A stretch of 12,666 bases of DNA from the NCBI GenBank assembly GCA_964551455.1, contig CAZKDA010000137.1, forward strand, positions 1-12,666, read 5' to 3'. The stretch is from JAHDHW01 sp964551455. GTDB taxonomy: Bacteria; Bacteroidota; Bacteroidia; Chitinophagales; Saprospiraceae. A program made the position numbers and the translations under genes. The notes beneath the pieces are model-generated. The model saw only the letters and a list, made by a program, of their open reading frames with translations. It was not told the origin of the DNA and searched no databases. The first letter of the stretch is position 1. Every line of letters starts with the position of its first letter. Positions 1 through 5,971 of this stretch are shown one piece after another.

Positions 1-15
1 TGGTGTTGTGGTGTT

Positions 16-48
16 CCCGATTTCATCGGGATCTACGCTTCGCTCCGA
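16..48. repeat. Palindromic mini-element E1 between nine-bp direct repeats
   Basis: This 33-nt unit starts CCCGATTTCATCGGGATC, which folds as CCCGAT (16-21) against ATCGGG (25-30), and ends CGCTTCGCTCCGA. It is bracketed by two perfect copies of TGTGGTGTT (7-15 and 49-57). The head and tail match elements E2 (58-106) and E3 (8229-8282). E1 lacks the internal hairpin cassette those two carry. The flanking repeats suggest duplicated target sequence, although slippage in a repetitive tract would look similar. Confidence 0.6.
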
Positions 49-57
49 TGTGGTGTT

Positions 58-106
58 CCCGATTTCATCGTCCCGCTTTTTCTCGAAAAAGCGGGATTCG
101 CTCCGA
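58..106. repeat. Palindromic mini-element E2, with internal hairpin cassette
   Basis: It has the same 13-nt head as E1 (CCCGATTTCATCG) and the same tail (CGCTCCGA). An extra hairpin is spliced in between: CCCGCTTTTT (72-81), loop CTCG, AAAAAGCGGG (86-95), a perfect 10-bp stem. The left flank is TGTGGTGTT (49-57) and the right flank TTTGGTGTT (107-115), which agree at eight of nine bases. A close relative lies at 8229-8282. Confidence 0.6.
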
Positions 107-136
107 TTTGGTGTTGTGGTATTATGGTGTTGTGGT

Positions 137-215
137 AATCAACTTAGTCAACTTAATCAACCCCGACCAGCCCTGCGACAGGTCGGGGCCAGTCGGGACA
201 GGCCCAATCAACTTA
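137..215. repeat. Palindrome inside repeats of AATCAACTTA
   Basis: CCCCGACC (161-168) pairs perfectly with GGTCGGGG (181-188) around a 12-nt loop, followed by a GTCGGGACAGG tract. On both sides the word AATCAACTTA appears (137-146 and 206-215), and the left side also holds the related GTCAACTTA and AATCAAC (155-161). The layout is the same as for the elements at 16-106: a GC-rich palindrome set into an AT-rich word that is repeated at its edges. Confidence 0.5.
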
Positions 216-238
216 ATTCATGCTGAACTTGTCGAAGC

Positions 239-313
239 ATCACCCCAACTTGCCCCGTACCAAAGGTCGGGATCACCCCACCTGTCCCGCTCCGCCAGGT
301 CGGGATCACCCCA
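239..313. repeat. 33-bp tandem repeat ending in the rimK 3' end
   Basis: ATCACCCCA occurs at 239-247, 272-280 and 305-313, an exact 33-bp spacing. The 24-nt spacers (248-271 and 281-304) both end in GGTCGGG and resemble each other only in part. The third nine-mer lies inside rimK: read on the minus strand it is the final Met and Gly codons and the TGA stop, plus the adjoining bases. Outward copies therefore appear to be duplications of the gene's own end, separated by GC-rich palindrome-like inserts. Confidence 0.6.
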
Positions 314-1184
314 TCACTGTTTCTTCCACAAATTTAAAAATTTCGGCTGCGATGTTTACATCTGTCGCTCTGGAAATGCCTTCGAGACCCGGACTGGGAT
401 TGACTTCCAGGATCAGCGGGCCTCTCATGGATTGCAAAATATCTACGCCTGCTACATCAAGCCCCAGCACTTTTACGGCTTTTAGCGCGGTATCGGCTTC
501 GGCCTGTGTCAATTGAACGGGCAGCGCGCTGGCGCCGCGATGCAGGTTGGAACGAAACTCTCCCGAAGGTGCTACCCTTTTCATGGCTGCTACGATCTCG
601 CCATTGATGATAAAAACCCGGACGTCCGTTCCCCTGGATTCTTTGATGAACTCCTGGATAATAATGCTTTCTTTCAGTCTGTAAAAAGTTTCTATGATAG
701 ATTCTGCGGCATTGCGGCTCTCTGCGAGGATAACCCCAAGGCCGTGCGTACCTTCCAGCAGTTTAATGACCACCGGCAGCCCGCCCACTGAATCGATCAG
801 CTGTGAAATATCCTGTGTAAAATCGGCAAAAACGGTTTTCGGTATGCCCAGCCCGGCCATTGCCAGAATTTGCAGGCAACGCAGTTTATCGCGGGACCGC
901 AGCAAAGCCTCCGAGCTTACCGGTGAAAAAACATTCATCACTTCAAACTGCCGGATGATGGCTGCTCCCAGAGAAGTGACCGAAGCGCCAATGCGCGGAA
1001 TGATGGCATCGATGCCATGAATTTTTTCTTCGCCGTAATAAACCTGTGGCCTGCCTTTTTCGACAACAATGCTACAACGGAAGTGGTCGATCACCCGGAT
1101 ATTATGCCCTCTGTGCTGCCCTTCGTGAACCAGGCGTTGGGTGGAATAAAGCCCCGGCCCGCGCGATAGGATAACGATATTCAT
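306..1184 (-). CDS. rimK: RimK-type ATP-grasp alpha-L-glutamate ligase
   Basis: This cytoplasmic ATP-grasp ligase family adds glutamate by amide bonds; in Escherichia coli RimK extends the C-terminus of ribosomal protein S6. The 292-residue product matches the family's usual length of about 300. Visible landmarks are the N-terminal MNIVILSRG strand, IIPRIGASVT near 61-70, SRDKLR near 98-102, the ATP-binding region with VVIKLLEGTHGLGV near 138-151, IIQEFIKES near 176-183, RSNLHRGA near 211-218 and the metal-binding end DVAGVDIL...LEVNPSPGLEGI near 243-270, with D248, E260 and N262 as expected metal ligands. I start at the ATG at 1184; the preceding codon is TTG and could extend it by one residue. 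The gene stands alone and diverges from the transporter at 1427. Its true substrate here is unknown, since related ligases modify other proteins or small molecules. Identification is firm. Confidence 0.93.
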   Translation of the reverse strand: MNIVILSRGPGLYSTQRLVHEGQHRGHNIRVIDHFRCSIVVEKGRPQVYYGEEKIHGIDAIIPRIGASVTSLGAAIIRQFEVMNVFSPVSSEALLRSRDKLRCLQILAMAGLGIPKTVFADFTQDISQLIDSVGGLPVVIKLLEGTHGLGVILAESRNAAESIIETFYRLKESIIIQEFIKESRGTDVRVFIINGEIVAAMKRVAPSGEFRSNLHRGASALPVQLTQAEADTALKAVKVLGLDVAGVDILQSMRGPLILEVNPSPGLEGISRATDVNIAAEIFKFVEETVMG

Positions 1185-1322
1185 CAAATAATTTTAAACC
1201 CAGTCAAATCTTTTCGTTTAAACATACTCTTAAAACCAACGTAACATCGAATGTCAGGTTGGCCGGTCAAGATAAAAATATTATAGGTTTTAGTTGATGT
1301 GTTGATTTGCTAATTTGTTAAT

Positions 1323-1381
1323 TTGCTGATCCTGCCCTCCCGCCCCGACACCGGTGTCGGGGCGGGATCGGGGTTGCTGAT
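1323..1381. repeat. Perfect 30-bp palindrome between TTGCTGAT repeats
   Basis: Positions 1338-1367 form a perfect palindrome centred on ACCGGT, each half being TCCCGCCCCGACACC or its complement. TTGCTGAT sits on either side (1323-1330 and 1374-1381). The left copy belongs to a run of similar words (TTTGCTAA, TTTGTTAA, TTTGCTGA) at about 1307-1330. It lies between divergent genes, so it is not an end-of-operon terminator. It could be an operator-like inverted repeat or a mobile palindrome set into an AT-rich word array. Confidence 0.65.
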
Positions 1382-1426
1382 TTGAAATTACTGTTCACTG
1401 CTCACTAACCACTGACCACTAATAAC

Positions 1427-2761
1427 ATGCAAACTCCTCCCCCTCCTATCCAGCGCAACGTCAAACGCACCATCAATGCCTGGGCAATGTTCGACTGGGC
1501 AAATTCCAGTTATGCGTTGGTCATTGCAGTTGCTATTTTCCCGCTTTATTTCAACAGCGAAGGCGTGATGCCCTCCGGCGTGTTTTATTTTCTGGGCATA
1601 CCCGTCACCAAAACCTCGCTGTTTTCTTTCTCTCTGACATTCGCATATTTTATCATCGCGGCGGCTTTACCGATCCTCTCTGGCATTGCCGATTATGGTG
1701 GCAAAAAAATGTATTTTATGAAATTGTTCACCGCGATGGGATCGCTGGCCTGTATTAGCCTGGTGTTTTTCACGAAAGATACCATAGCCCTGGGCGTTTT
1801 CGGTTTCGTTATTGCGACGGTGGGTTTCGCAGGCGGACAGGTTTTTTACAACTCGTTTTTACCCTTGATCGCCACAGAAGATCAGTTTGACAGGGTAAGC
1901 GCAAAGGGTTTTTCCTACGGCTACATCGGCAGCGTGATATTGCTCATCATCAACCTGGTAATGATCCAAAAGTACGAATGGTTTGGTTTTGCCGATGCAA
2001 GCATGCCCGTCCGGCTGTCGTTTGCTATGGTCGGGCTTTGGTGGATCGGGTTTGCGCAGATCACGTTCCGCCGGCTTCCGGGAGATACAGCTAAAAAGCT
2101 GGAGTCAAAAATCTTTTATAAAGGTTTTCAGGAGTTGAAAAAAGTCTTTCTGGTCGTCAGAAGCCAGAAGAACATCAGGTGGTTTTTGTTTTCATTTTTC
2201 TTTTACAGCGCAGGAGTTCAGACGGTGTTGTTTTTAGCCTCGACTTTTGCAACCGACGAATTGAAATTCGGCGCAACAGATCTGATCATCCTAATCCTGG
2301 TGCTGCAATTAGTCGCAATCGGAGGTGCATATCTTTTTGCAACGCTCTCTGACCGGAAAGGCAACAAGGCGGCCATCATTACCATGCTTTTGATTTGGAT
2401 ATCCATTTGTGTGGTAGCTTATTTCGTTACCGAAAAAATCCAGTTTTATGGGATCGCTGCGTTGGTGGGCATGGTGATGGGTGGTATCCAATCCGTTTCG
2501 CGTTCGACCTACTCCAAGCTCATACCGCCGCAAACCACGGATACTGCATCGTTTTTCAGTTTTTATGATGTACTGGAAAAAATGGCCATCGTGCTGGGAA
2601 CTTTGAGCTTTGGTCTTATCGACCAATTTATGGGAGGCATGCGGAATAGTATTTTAGCGTTGATCTTTTATTTTGTCCTTGGGCTGATAGCGCTTTTTAC
2701 CATTCAGATCAAACCAGCGCAGGTGGCGGGAATGACCGGAGAAAAGGATCACTCGGGGTAG
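1427..2761 (+). CDS. MFS transporter, UMF1 / Atg22-like family
   Basis: An inner-membrane permease of 444 residues with about twelve hydrophobic segments, the usual size for the major facilitator superfamily. The opening INAWAMFDWANSSYALVI is the hallmark of the UMF1 group related to fungal Atg22, a vacuolar amino-acid exporter. GIADYGGKKMYFM near residue 90 fits the MFS loop 2-3 motif, and GGIQSVSRSTYSKLIPP near 350-365 is also typical of this family. The substrate cannot be read from sequence; bacterial members are generally uncharacterised. The ATG follows a simple-sequence tract with repeated CACT words and has no Shine-Dalgarno site, normal for Bacteroidota. Its last 13 bp overlap the 3' end of the opposite-strand lipoprotein gene. 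Family assignment is firm, function is not. Confidence 0.9.
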   Translation: MQTPPPPIQRNVKRTINAWAMFDWANSSYALVIAVAIFPLYFNSEGVMPSGVFYFLGIPVTKTSLFSFSLTFAYFIIAAALPILSGIADYGGKKMYFMKLFTAMGSLACISLVFFTKDTIALGVFGFVIATVGFAGGQVFYNSFLPLIATEDQFDRVSAKGFSYGYIGSVILLIINLVMIQKYEWFGFADASMPVRLSFAMVGLWWIGFAQITFRRLPGDTAKKLESKIFYKGFQELKKVFLVVRSQKNIRWFLFSFFFYSAGVQTVLFLASTFATDELKFGATDLIILILVLQLVAIGGAYLFATLSDRKGNKAAIITMLLIWISICVVAYFVTEKIQFYGIAALVGMVMGGIQSVSRSTYSKLIPPQTTDTASFFSFYDVLEKMAIVLGTLSFGLIDQFMGGMRNSILALIFYFVLGLIALFTIQIKPAQVAGMTGEKDHSG

Positions 2762-4230
2762 TACTCGTAACACCCGATATCCGGCGCAAGGAGGTCGCGG
2801 TCTTTGCCAGCCAGGTCTTTTAAAATCGCCGGGATCGGCATAGCCTGAGCTTCAGCCACCGACAACGTATCGAGGCGATAATCCCTATCGTTTCCATCGA
2901 CAAACAACACGGTATTGTTGCCTCCGTTGATACATGGATTGCAATGACTGAAAAAATCATCAAAAGGCGGTTCGTCATCCAGTTCATCGATCCTGACCAC
3001 ACAATTCTGGAAATTATAATTGAAAGCAGCCTGATCGGTTTTGAACATAGAAATCTCATCCTTTCGGGAACCAAAAACGATGGTGTTTTTAAAAGTTGCA
3101 TTCAAGCCATTGACACGGTATTCCGTACAAAGCTGATCGAGGCAAAGCAGGTTGGTCATCCGCAAGGCCGATGCATCGACCCCGTAGCTGGCCAGGGTAC
3201 AATAGGTAAAATCATAATTGCCGCCATATTCCAGTTGAACACAATTACCGGAATTGCTGTGGAAAAGGGAATTTTCAGCAGAGATATTGGCATGCAGACC
3301 GATGAGGCCACTGCTGGTCGTGTTGAAAATTTGGGTATTTTTAAAACTGGCTTGCGCTGCCGAATCCACGCGAACGCCGACGATGGAATTTTTGATGATC
3401 GCATTTTCAAAACTGCTTCCTGTGCTTCCGGACGAGATCCGGATGCCAGCCCATTGGCCGGGAATATCCTGAAATTCTTCTTCCAGCCGGTCGCCCTGGA
3501 TGACAACCGGTTGTTCCACCGTACCTTCTAAATTGAGCTTACCGCCTGCCAAGAGGTAGATCAAGCCATCATTGTAAAATATGGGATTTCCATCTTCGTC
3601 GTCGGTACGGGCAAAACCGCCGTGGAGGTACACCCGCGTTCCGGGCAGCATCCTTAATGTACAATTGCTAATAAATAATGCGCCGAAGATAACATAGGGT
3701 TTTTCGTTGGTCCATACTCTTACGTCCCCGTTGCAACTCAACAGGCTCAGGCTGTCGGCGCTAAAGCGGTTGGGAATATAGACCGCATTTTGCCCCCAGG
3801 CTTCGAGTTTTACGGTCTGGACATTTCCATTGGTTTCAAATACCAGGTCATCATGAATCACGAAGGGGCTGTTGGAAAGGGGCTGGTCGGGGTCCACGGT
3901 CACTTCCCCGAAAATATAGAGGCTGTCTTTTGCAGCAATTTCTACATCATGGGCGACTGCGCCGGGAATGCCATCGACGTTGATGCGGAACGCAGAATTG
4001 GGTATGCCGGCGATCATGATCTTTGAAATTCTGATCCTCTTGTTGTGGCGGTTATACACCTTGAGGATGCGGGTGGCGGAGCCTCTTTCCGTGAAAACGG
4101 TATCGAATTTCAGGGTATCTTTTGAAAATTCGAGCTTTGCCGATCCATCGGTGATCAAACTATGATCGGGCCGGCAGGAAAAGTTCACAACCAGGCCGAT
4201 GATGAGGATGCTGAAAAAAAATGCTTTCAT
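2749..4230 (-). CDS. Lipoprotein with right-handed parallel beta-helix
   Basis: A 493-residue exported protein. The N-terminus is a short hydrophobic signal ending VVNFSC, with Cys19 the likely lipidated residue, although the box is not ideal (Asn at -3, Phe at -2). Residues about 30-130 look like an immunoglobulin-like domain of the DUF1573/ASPM type (LKFDTVFTERGSATRILKV, then a second strand pair). From about 160 to 430 follow short repeating units rich in Asn, Gly and Ser with alternating hydrophobic residues (SSFENAIIKNSIVGVRVDS, ASFKNTQIFNTTSSGL), typical of a parallel beta-helix. The C-terminal DIGCYEYYPE resembles the closing DIGAYEY motif seen in many choice-of-anchor and beta-helix proteins. 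No catalytic residues stand out, so polysaccharide or surface binding is only an inference. The gene is convergent with the transporter and overlaps it by 13 bp. Confidence 0.85.
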   Translation of the reverse strand: MKAFFFSILIIGLVVNFSCRPDHSLITDGSAKLEFSKDTLKFDTVFTERGSATRILKVYNRHNKRIRISKIMIAGIPNSAFRINVDGIPGAVAHDVEIAAKDSLYIFGEVTVDPDQPLSNSPFVIHDDLVFETNGNVQTVKLEAWGQNAVYIPNRFSADSLSLLSCNGDVRVWTNEKPYVIFGALFISNCTLRMLPGTRVYLHGGFARTDDEDGNPIFYNDGLIYLLAGGKLNLEGTVEQPVVIQGDRLEEEFQDIPGQWAGIRISSGSTGSSFENAIIKNSIVGVRVDSAAQASFKNTQIFNTTSSGLIGLHANISAENSLFHSNSGNCVQLEYGGNYDFTYCTLASYGVDASALRMTNLLCLDQLCTEYRVNGLNATFKNTIVFGSRKDEISMFKTDQAAFNYNFQNCVVRIDELDDEPPFDDFFSHCNPCINGGNNTVLFVDGNDRDYRLDTLSVAEAQAMPIPAILKDLAGKDRDLLAPDIGCYEYYPE

Positions 4231-4275
4231 GTGTATAAAATTTTTTCACAAAAAAAATGTGCAAAAAATGTTGCC

Positions 4276-4283
4276 CAAAGGTA
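4276..4283 (-). promoter_or_regulatory. Bacteroidota -7 box for the beta-helix lipoprotein gene
   Basis: On the minus strand this reads TACCTTTG, a perfect match to the TAnnTTTG box used by the Bacteroidota primary sigma factor. It lies 45 bp upstream of the ATG at 4230. No clear TTTG box stands at the expected 19-bp distance upstream, so the promoter call rests on the -7 element alone. Confidence 0.45.
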
Positions 4284-4351
4284 AGAAAACAATGTTTTCA
4301 TTTTTATCAATATTATGACATCAAAGGAAAATTGCAATGTCTTTTGAAAAC

Positions 4352-4445
4352 CTTTTGTTTCCTTTTCCCGACTGCATCGGGATCCAAGATGTTTCTTTGT
4401 GGTTCAAAAAATATAATACCACAAAAGAAACAAAGGGAACAAAAG
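4352..4445. repeat. Nested inverted-repeat element, copy A (MITE-like)
   Basis: Outer arms CTTTTGTTTCCTTTT (4352-4366) and CAAAGGGAACAAAAG (4431-4445) are inverted repeats matching at 13 of 15 positions. Inside are a small hairpin CCCGA/TCGGG (4367-4381) and a longer one, GTTTCTTTGTGGT (4391-4403) against ACCACAAAAGAAAC (4418-4431), perfect apart from one bulged base. The core at 4362-4394 recurs inverted at 9250-9282 with two mismatches. Size, terminal inverted repeats and dispersed copies fit a non-autonomous element. No terminator role is expected, as both flanking genes start outward from here. Confidence 0.55.
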
Positions 4446-4574
4446 AAAATATATAAACTCAAGTCGAAAACCCGATGCCGAACGGTTCCAACCCAAAAAC
4501 ATCACCGAAGTAAAGTATTATTTTAATTTTAACATGAGTTATAAATTATGGAAAATGTCAACCCTAAAAAATGG

Positions 4575-4593
4575 TTTTCAGATATTCTGAAAA
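4575..4593. repeat. Small hairpin in AT-rich spacer
   Basis: TTTTCAG (4575-4581) pairs perfectly with CTGAAAA (4587-4593) around a five-base loop. It lies inside the short open frame at 4548-4622. Nothing links it to a known regulatory class, and a stem of this size can occur by chance in AT-rich DNA. Confidence 0.25.
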
Positions 4594-4645
4594 TGATTGA
4601 AACCAATACGTTCCTGAAATGACAAACAGGTCCGCTTGTGTTGTG

Positions 4646-4662
4646 CGACCCCGCCAGGGTCG
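4646..4662. repeat. Short palindrome CGACCC-cgcca-GGGTCG
   Basis: A 6-bp perfect stem with a five-base loop. It is the first of a series of similar GC-rich hairpins in the otherwise AT-rich stretch 4640-4830, with the same CGACC/GGTCG arms as those at 4696-4739 and 4808-4824. Confidence 0.45.
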
Positions 4663-4684
4663 TTTATTGTTTTTCTTGAACTGT

Positions 4685-4784
4685 CTAACGAACTACGACC
4701 ACGCCTGCCTGTGTGCTCTCGGCAGTCAGGCTGTGGTCGAAAGAATATTCCTGATCCCGACACGTCGGGATCATAGTACGTTAG
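4685..4784. repeat. 100-nt cluster able to fold as a three-way junction
   Basis: The outer arms CTAACGAACTA (4685-4695) and TAGTACGTTAG (4774-4784) are complementary at 10 of 11 positions. They enclose two hairpins: CGACCAC plus GCCTG (4696-4707) against CAGGC-T-GTGGTCG (4727-4739), and TGATCCCGAC (4752-4761) against GTCGGGATCA (4764-4773). Two nested hairpins within a closing stem could be a structured RNA, or a DNA element read as single-stranded hairpins. No promoter or protein is obviously tied to it. Confidence 0.5.
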
Positions 4785-4807
4785 CTATTTTAATCCAAAC
4801 GAATAAT

Positions 4808-4824
4808 CGACCACATCGTGGTCG
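4808..4824. repeat. Short palindrome CGACCAC-atc-GTGGTCG
   Basis: A perfect 7-bp stem with a three-base loop. Its arms are identical to the outer arms of the hairpin at 4696-4739, which argues for a shared origin rather than chance. Confidence 0.45.
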
Positions 4825-4866
4825 CACAAGCTGTTATCTTGAAAAGACTTAAGAAATTACCACAGG

Positions 4867-4989
4867 ATGCAGGAGTCAGACATAATAAAATTGCAAGAGA
4901 TTAAAAATGATCAAAACCATTTGGTCACCAGACTGCTTGCCATTTTTCCCGGTCTCAGGTGTGTTGGAATAAAATTTTCAAATCCATAA
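4867..4989 (+). CDS. Possible 40-residue small ORF or gene remnant
   Basis: An ATG-initiated frame of 40 codons ending in TAA, beginning MQESDIIKLQEIKNDQNHL and ending VGIKFSNP. The composition is protein-like (an amphipathic Lys/Glu-rich start, then a hydrophobic stretch LVTRLLAIFPGL), and the codons are more AT-rich than in neighbouring genes. I recognise no family. It may be a small gene, a remnant of a decayed one, or chance. It ends 50 bp before the glycosyltransferase start and would be transcribed in the same direction. Confidence 0.2.
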   Translation: MQESDIIKLQEIKNDQNHLVTRLLAIFPGLRCVGIKFSNP

Positions 4990-5039
4990 CTATCGTTATT
5001 TTTACTCCCAAAGGGTAACCAAAACTTACGTTCGCAAAA

Positions 5040-5738
5040 ATGCTGCAACCTGTCATCGATGTTATCATCCCGGCTTACAATGAAGAAGAGTCGATTGCAA
5101 AAGTGCTGGCCGATATTCCAAAAGTACTGGTTCGTGAGGTTTTGGTTTGCAATAACGGTAGCACCGACAACACTGCCCAGATTGCACGACAACATGGCGC
5201 GACGGTACTCCACGAATCGCGCAAGGGCTACGGCAGCGCCTGCCTGAAAGGCATTGAATATTTAAAAAATAAACCCGGATCGGATCAACCGCAGATCGTT
5301 GTTTTCCTGGATGGCGACTATTCGGATCACCCGAAGGAAATGGGTAGTTTGATAAAACCCATCGTTGAGGAAGATATCGATCTGGTGATCGGCTCGCGCG
5401 CACTGGGAAAGCTCGAACGCGGCGCCATGCAACCCCAACAGATTTTCGGCAACTGGCTGGCTACCCGTTTGATCAGTTTTTTTTACGACTATCATTTTAC
5501 CGACCTGGGGCCTTTTCGGGCTATAAAATTCGAAAAGCTGATCGGCCTGGAAATGAACGACCCGGATTTTGGATGGACGGTTGAAATGCAAGTGAAAGCC
5601 GCGAAGTACAAATTGAAATGCACCGAAGTTCCGGTCAGCTACCGGCGGCGGGTGGGCATTTCAAAGGTTTCCGGAACACTGAAAGGTACGCTCCTCGCCG
5701 GCCATAAAATTTTGTGGACGATTTTTAAACTGCTTTAG
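5040..5738 (+). CDS. Family 2 glycosyltransferase (DPM/DPG-synthase-like)
   Basis: A 232-residue GT-A fold enzyme that should move a sugar from a nucleotide donor onto a lipid-phosphate or similar acceptor at the inner face of the membrane. Motifs in order are VIDVIIPAYNEEESI (5-19), NNGSTDNT (38-45), the metal-binding DGDYSD (91-96), IGSRALG (117-123), TDLGPFRAI (154-162), FGWTVEMQVKA (178-188) and YRRRVGISKVSGT (201-213). This is the pattern of dolichyl- or polyprenyl-phosphate mannose/glucose synthase-like proteins. There are no added C-terminal membrane helices, only a short hydrophobic end, so this is the soluble or peripheral form. The donor sugar and acceptor cannot be read from sequence. 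The gene stands alone, with no Shine-Dalgarno site. The box TACGTTCG near 5027 is one base from the phylum's -7 consensus but too close to the ATG to trust. Confidence 0.9.
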   Translation: MLQPVIDVIIPAYNEEESIAKVLADIPKVLVREVLVCNNGSTDNTAQIARQHGATVLHESRKGYGSACLKGIEYLKNKPGSDQPQIVVFLDGDYSDHPKEMGSLIKPIVEEDIDLVIGSRALGKLERGAMQPQQIFGNWLATRLISFFYDYHFTDLGPFRAIKFEKLIGLEMNDPDFGWTVEMQVKAAKYKLKCTEVPVSYRRRVGISKVSGTLKGTLLAGHKILWTIFKLL

Positions 5739-5918
5739 TTGTTAGTGATTATTGATGAATATCGATCCGGCTTTTTGGAAAAGTACCTCCCCAAAAGCGG
5801 GATGGGGGACAGGTTGGGTTGATGCTGCGACAGGCTGTGGCCGCACTCTTTTTAAGTGTGGAATTATTTTTTGAACATCATTAATCATTTCTGCAAAAAC
5901 GTAACCCCAAAAGCAAAA

Positions 5919-5945
5919 GGGTAAAGCACCACAAGTACCTTACCC
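5919..5945 (-). terminator. Probable terminator of atpD-atpC
   Basis: Read on the minus strand, GGGTAA and TTACCC pair around a 15-nt loop, followed at once by TTTTGCTTTT. It begins 27 bp after the atpC stop codon. The stem is only 6 bp, so the call rests on position plus the T-rich tail. Confidence 0.4.
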
Positions 5946-5971
5946 TCTTATTTGCAAAATGACTTATTTCA

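Larger units (their letters stand above)
1..305. other. Gene-free repeat-rich spacer downstream of rimK
   Basis: I see no credible gene here. Open frames across this stretch encode low-complexity peptides made of the repeats and run antisense into rimK. It is built from short palindromes (16-30, 72-95, 161-188), a TGTGGTGTT-like nine-mer at 7-15, 49-57, 107-115 and 123-131, a 16-bp direct duplication of TGGTGTTGTGGTA-type sequence at about 109-139, the word AATCAACTTA at 137-146 and 206-215, and a 33-bp tandem repeat from 239. The individual elements are listed separately. It may also end rimK transcription, but no hairpin followed by a clear T-run is visible. Confidence 0.7.
4231..5039. other. 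809-bp AT-rich spacer between divergent genes, hairpin-rich
   Basis: No long gene is supported. The left part (4231-4620) is strongly AT-rich and holds a promoter-like box for the lipoprotein gene and a nested inverted repeat (4352-4445). The middle (4640-4830) holds hairpins whose stems read CGACC/GGTCG or CCCGA/TCGGG. The right part (4840-5039) is AT-rich with one short open frame (4867-4989). A 24-codon frame at 4548-4622 (starting MENVNPKKWF) reads like protein but is too short to call. The region may hold decayed coding sequence broken by palindromic insertions. Confidence 0.6.

Noticed and set aside
239..313. Possible CRISPR array from evenly spaced repeats
   Set aside because: The repeated word is only nine bases, the 24-nt spacers resemble each other, there are just three units, one unit lies inside rimK, and no cas genes are present.
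3..485. 160-codon plus-strand open frame
   Set aside because: It is composed of the palindromic repeats and then runs antisense through rimK, whose own frame carries every family motif.
1338..1367. 30-bp palindrome as an intrinsic terminator
   Set aside because: Both neighbouring genes start outward from this spacer, and there is no T-run on either side.
2944..3531. 195-codon plus-strand open frame inside the beta-helix lipoprotein gene
   Set aside because: It is antisense to a continuous lipoprotein frame with clear beta-helix repeats; no motif supports it.
4352..4445. Riboswitch or leader RNA for the lipoprotein gene
   Set aside because: It lies upstream of that gene's -7 box (4276-4283), so it would not be in the transcript, and its core recurs in an unrelated spacer at 9231-9297.
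5820..5860. GC-rich tract with CAGGCTGTGG as another copy of the 4696-4739 hairpin
   Set aside because: Only about ten bases match and the arms do not pair convincingly; too weak to call a repeat copy.
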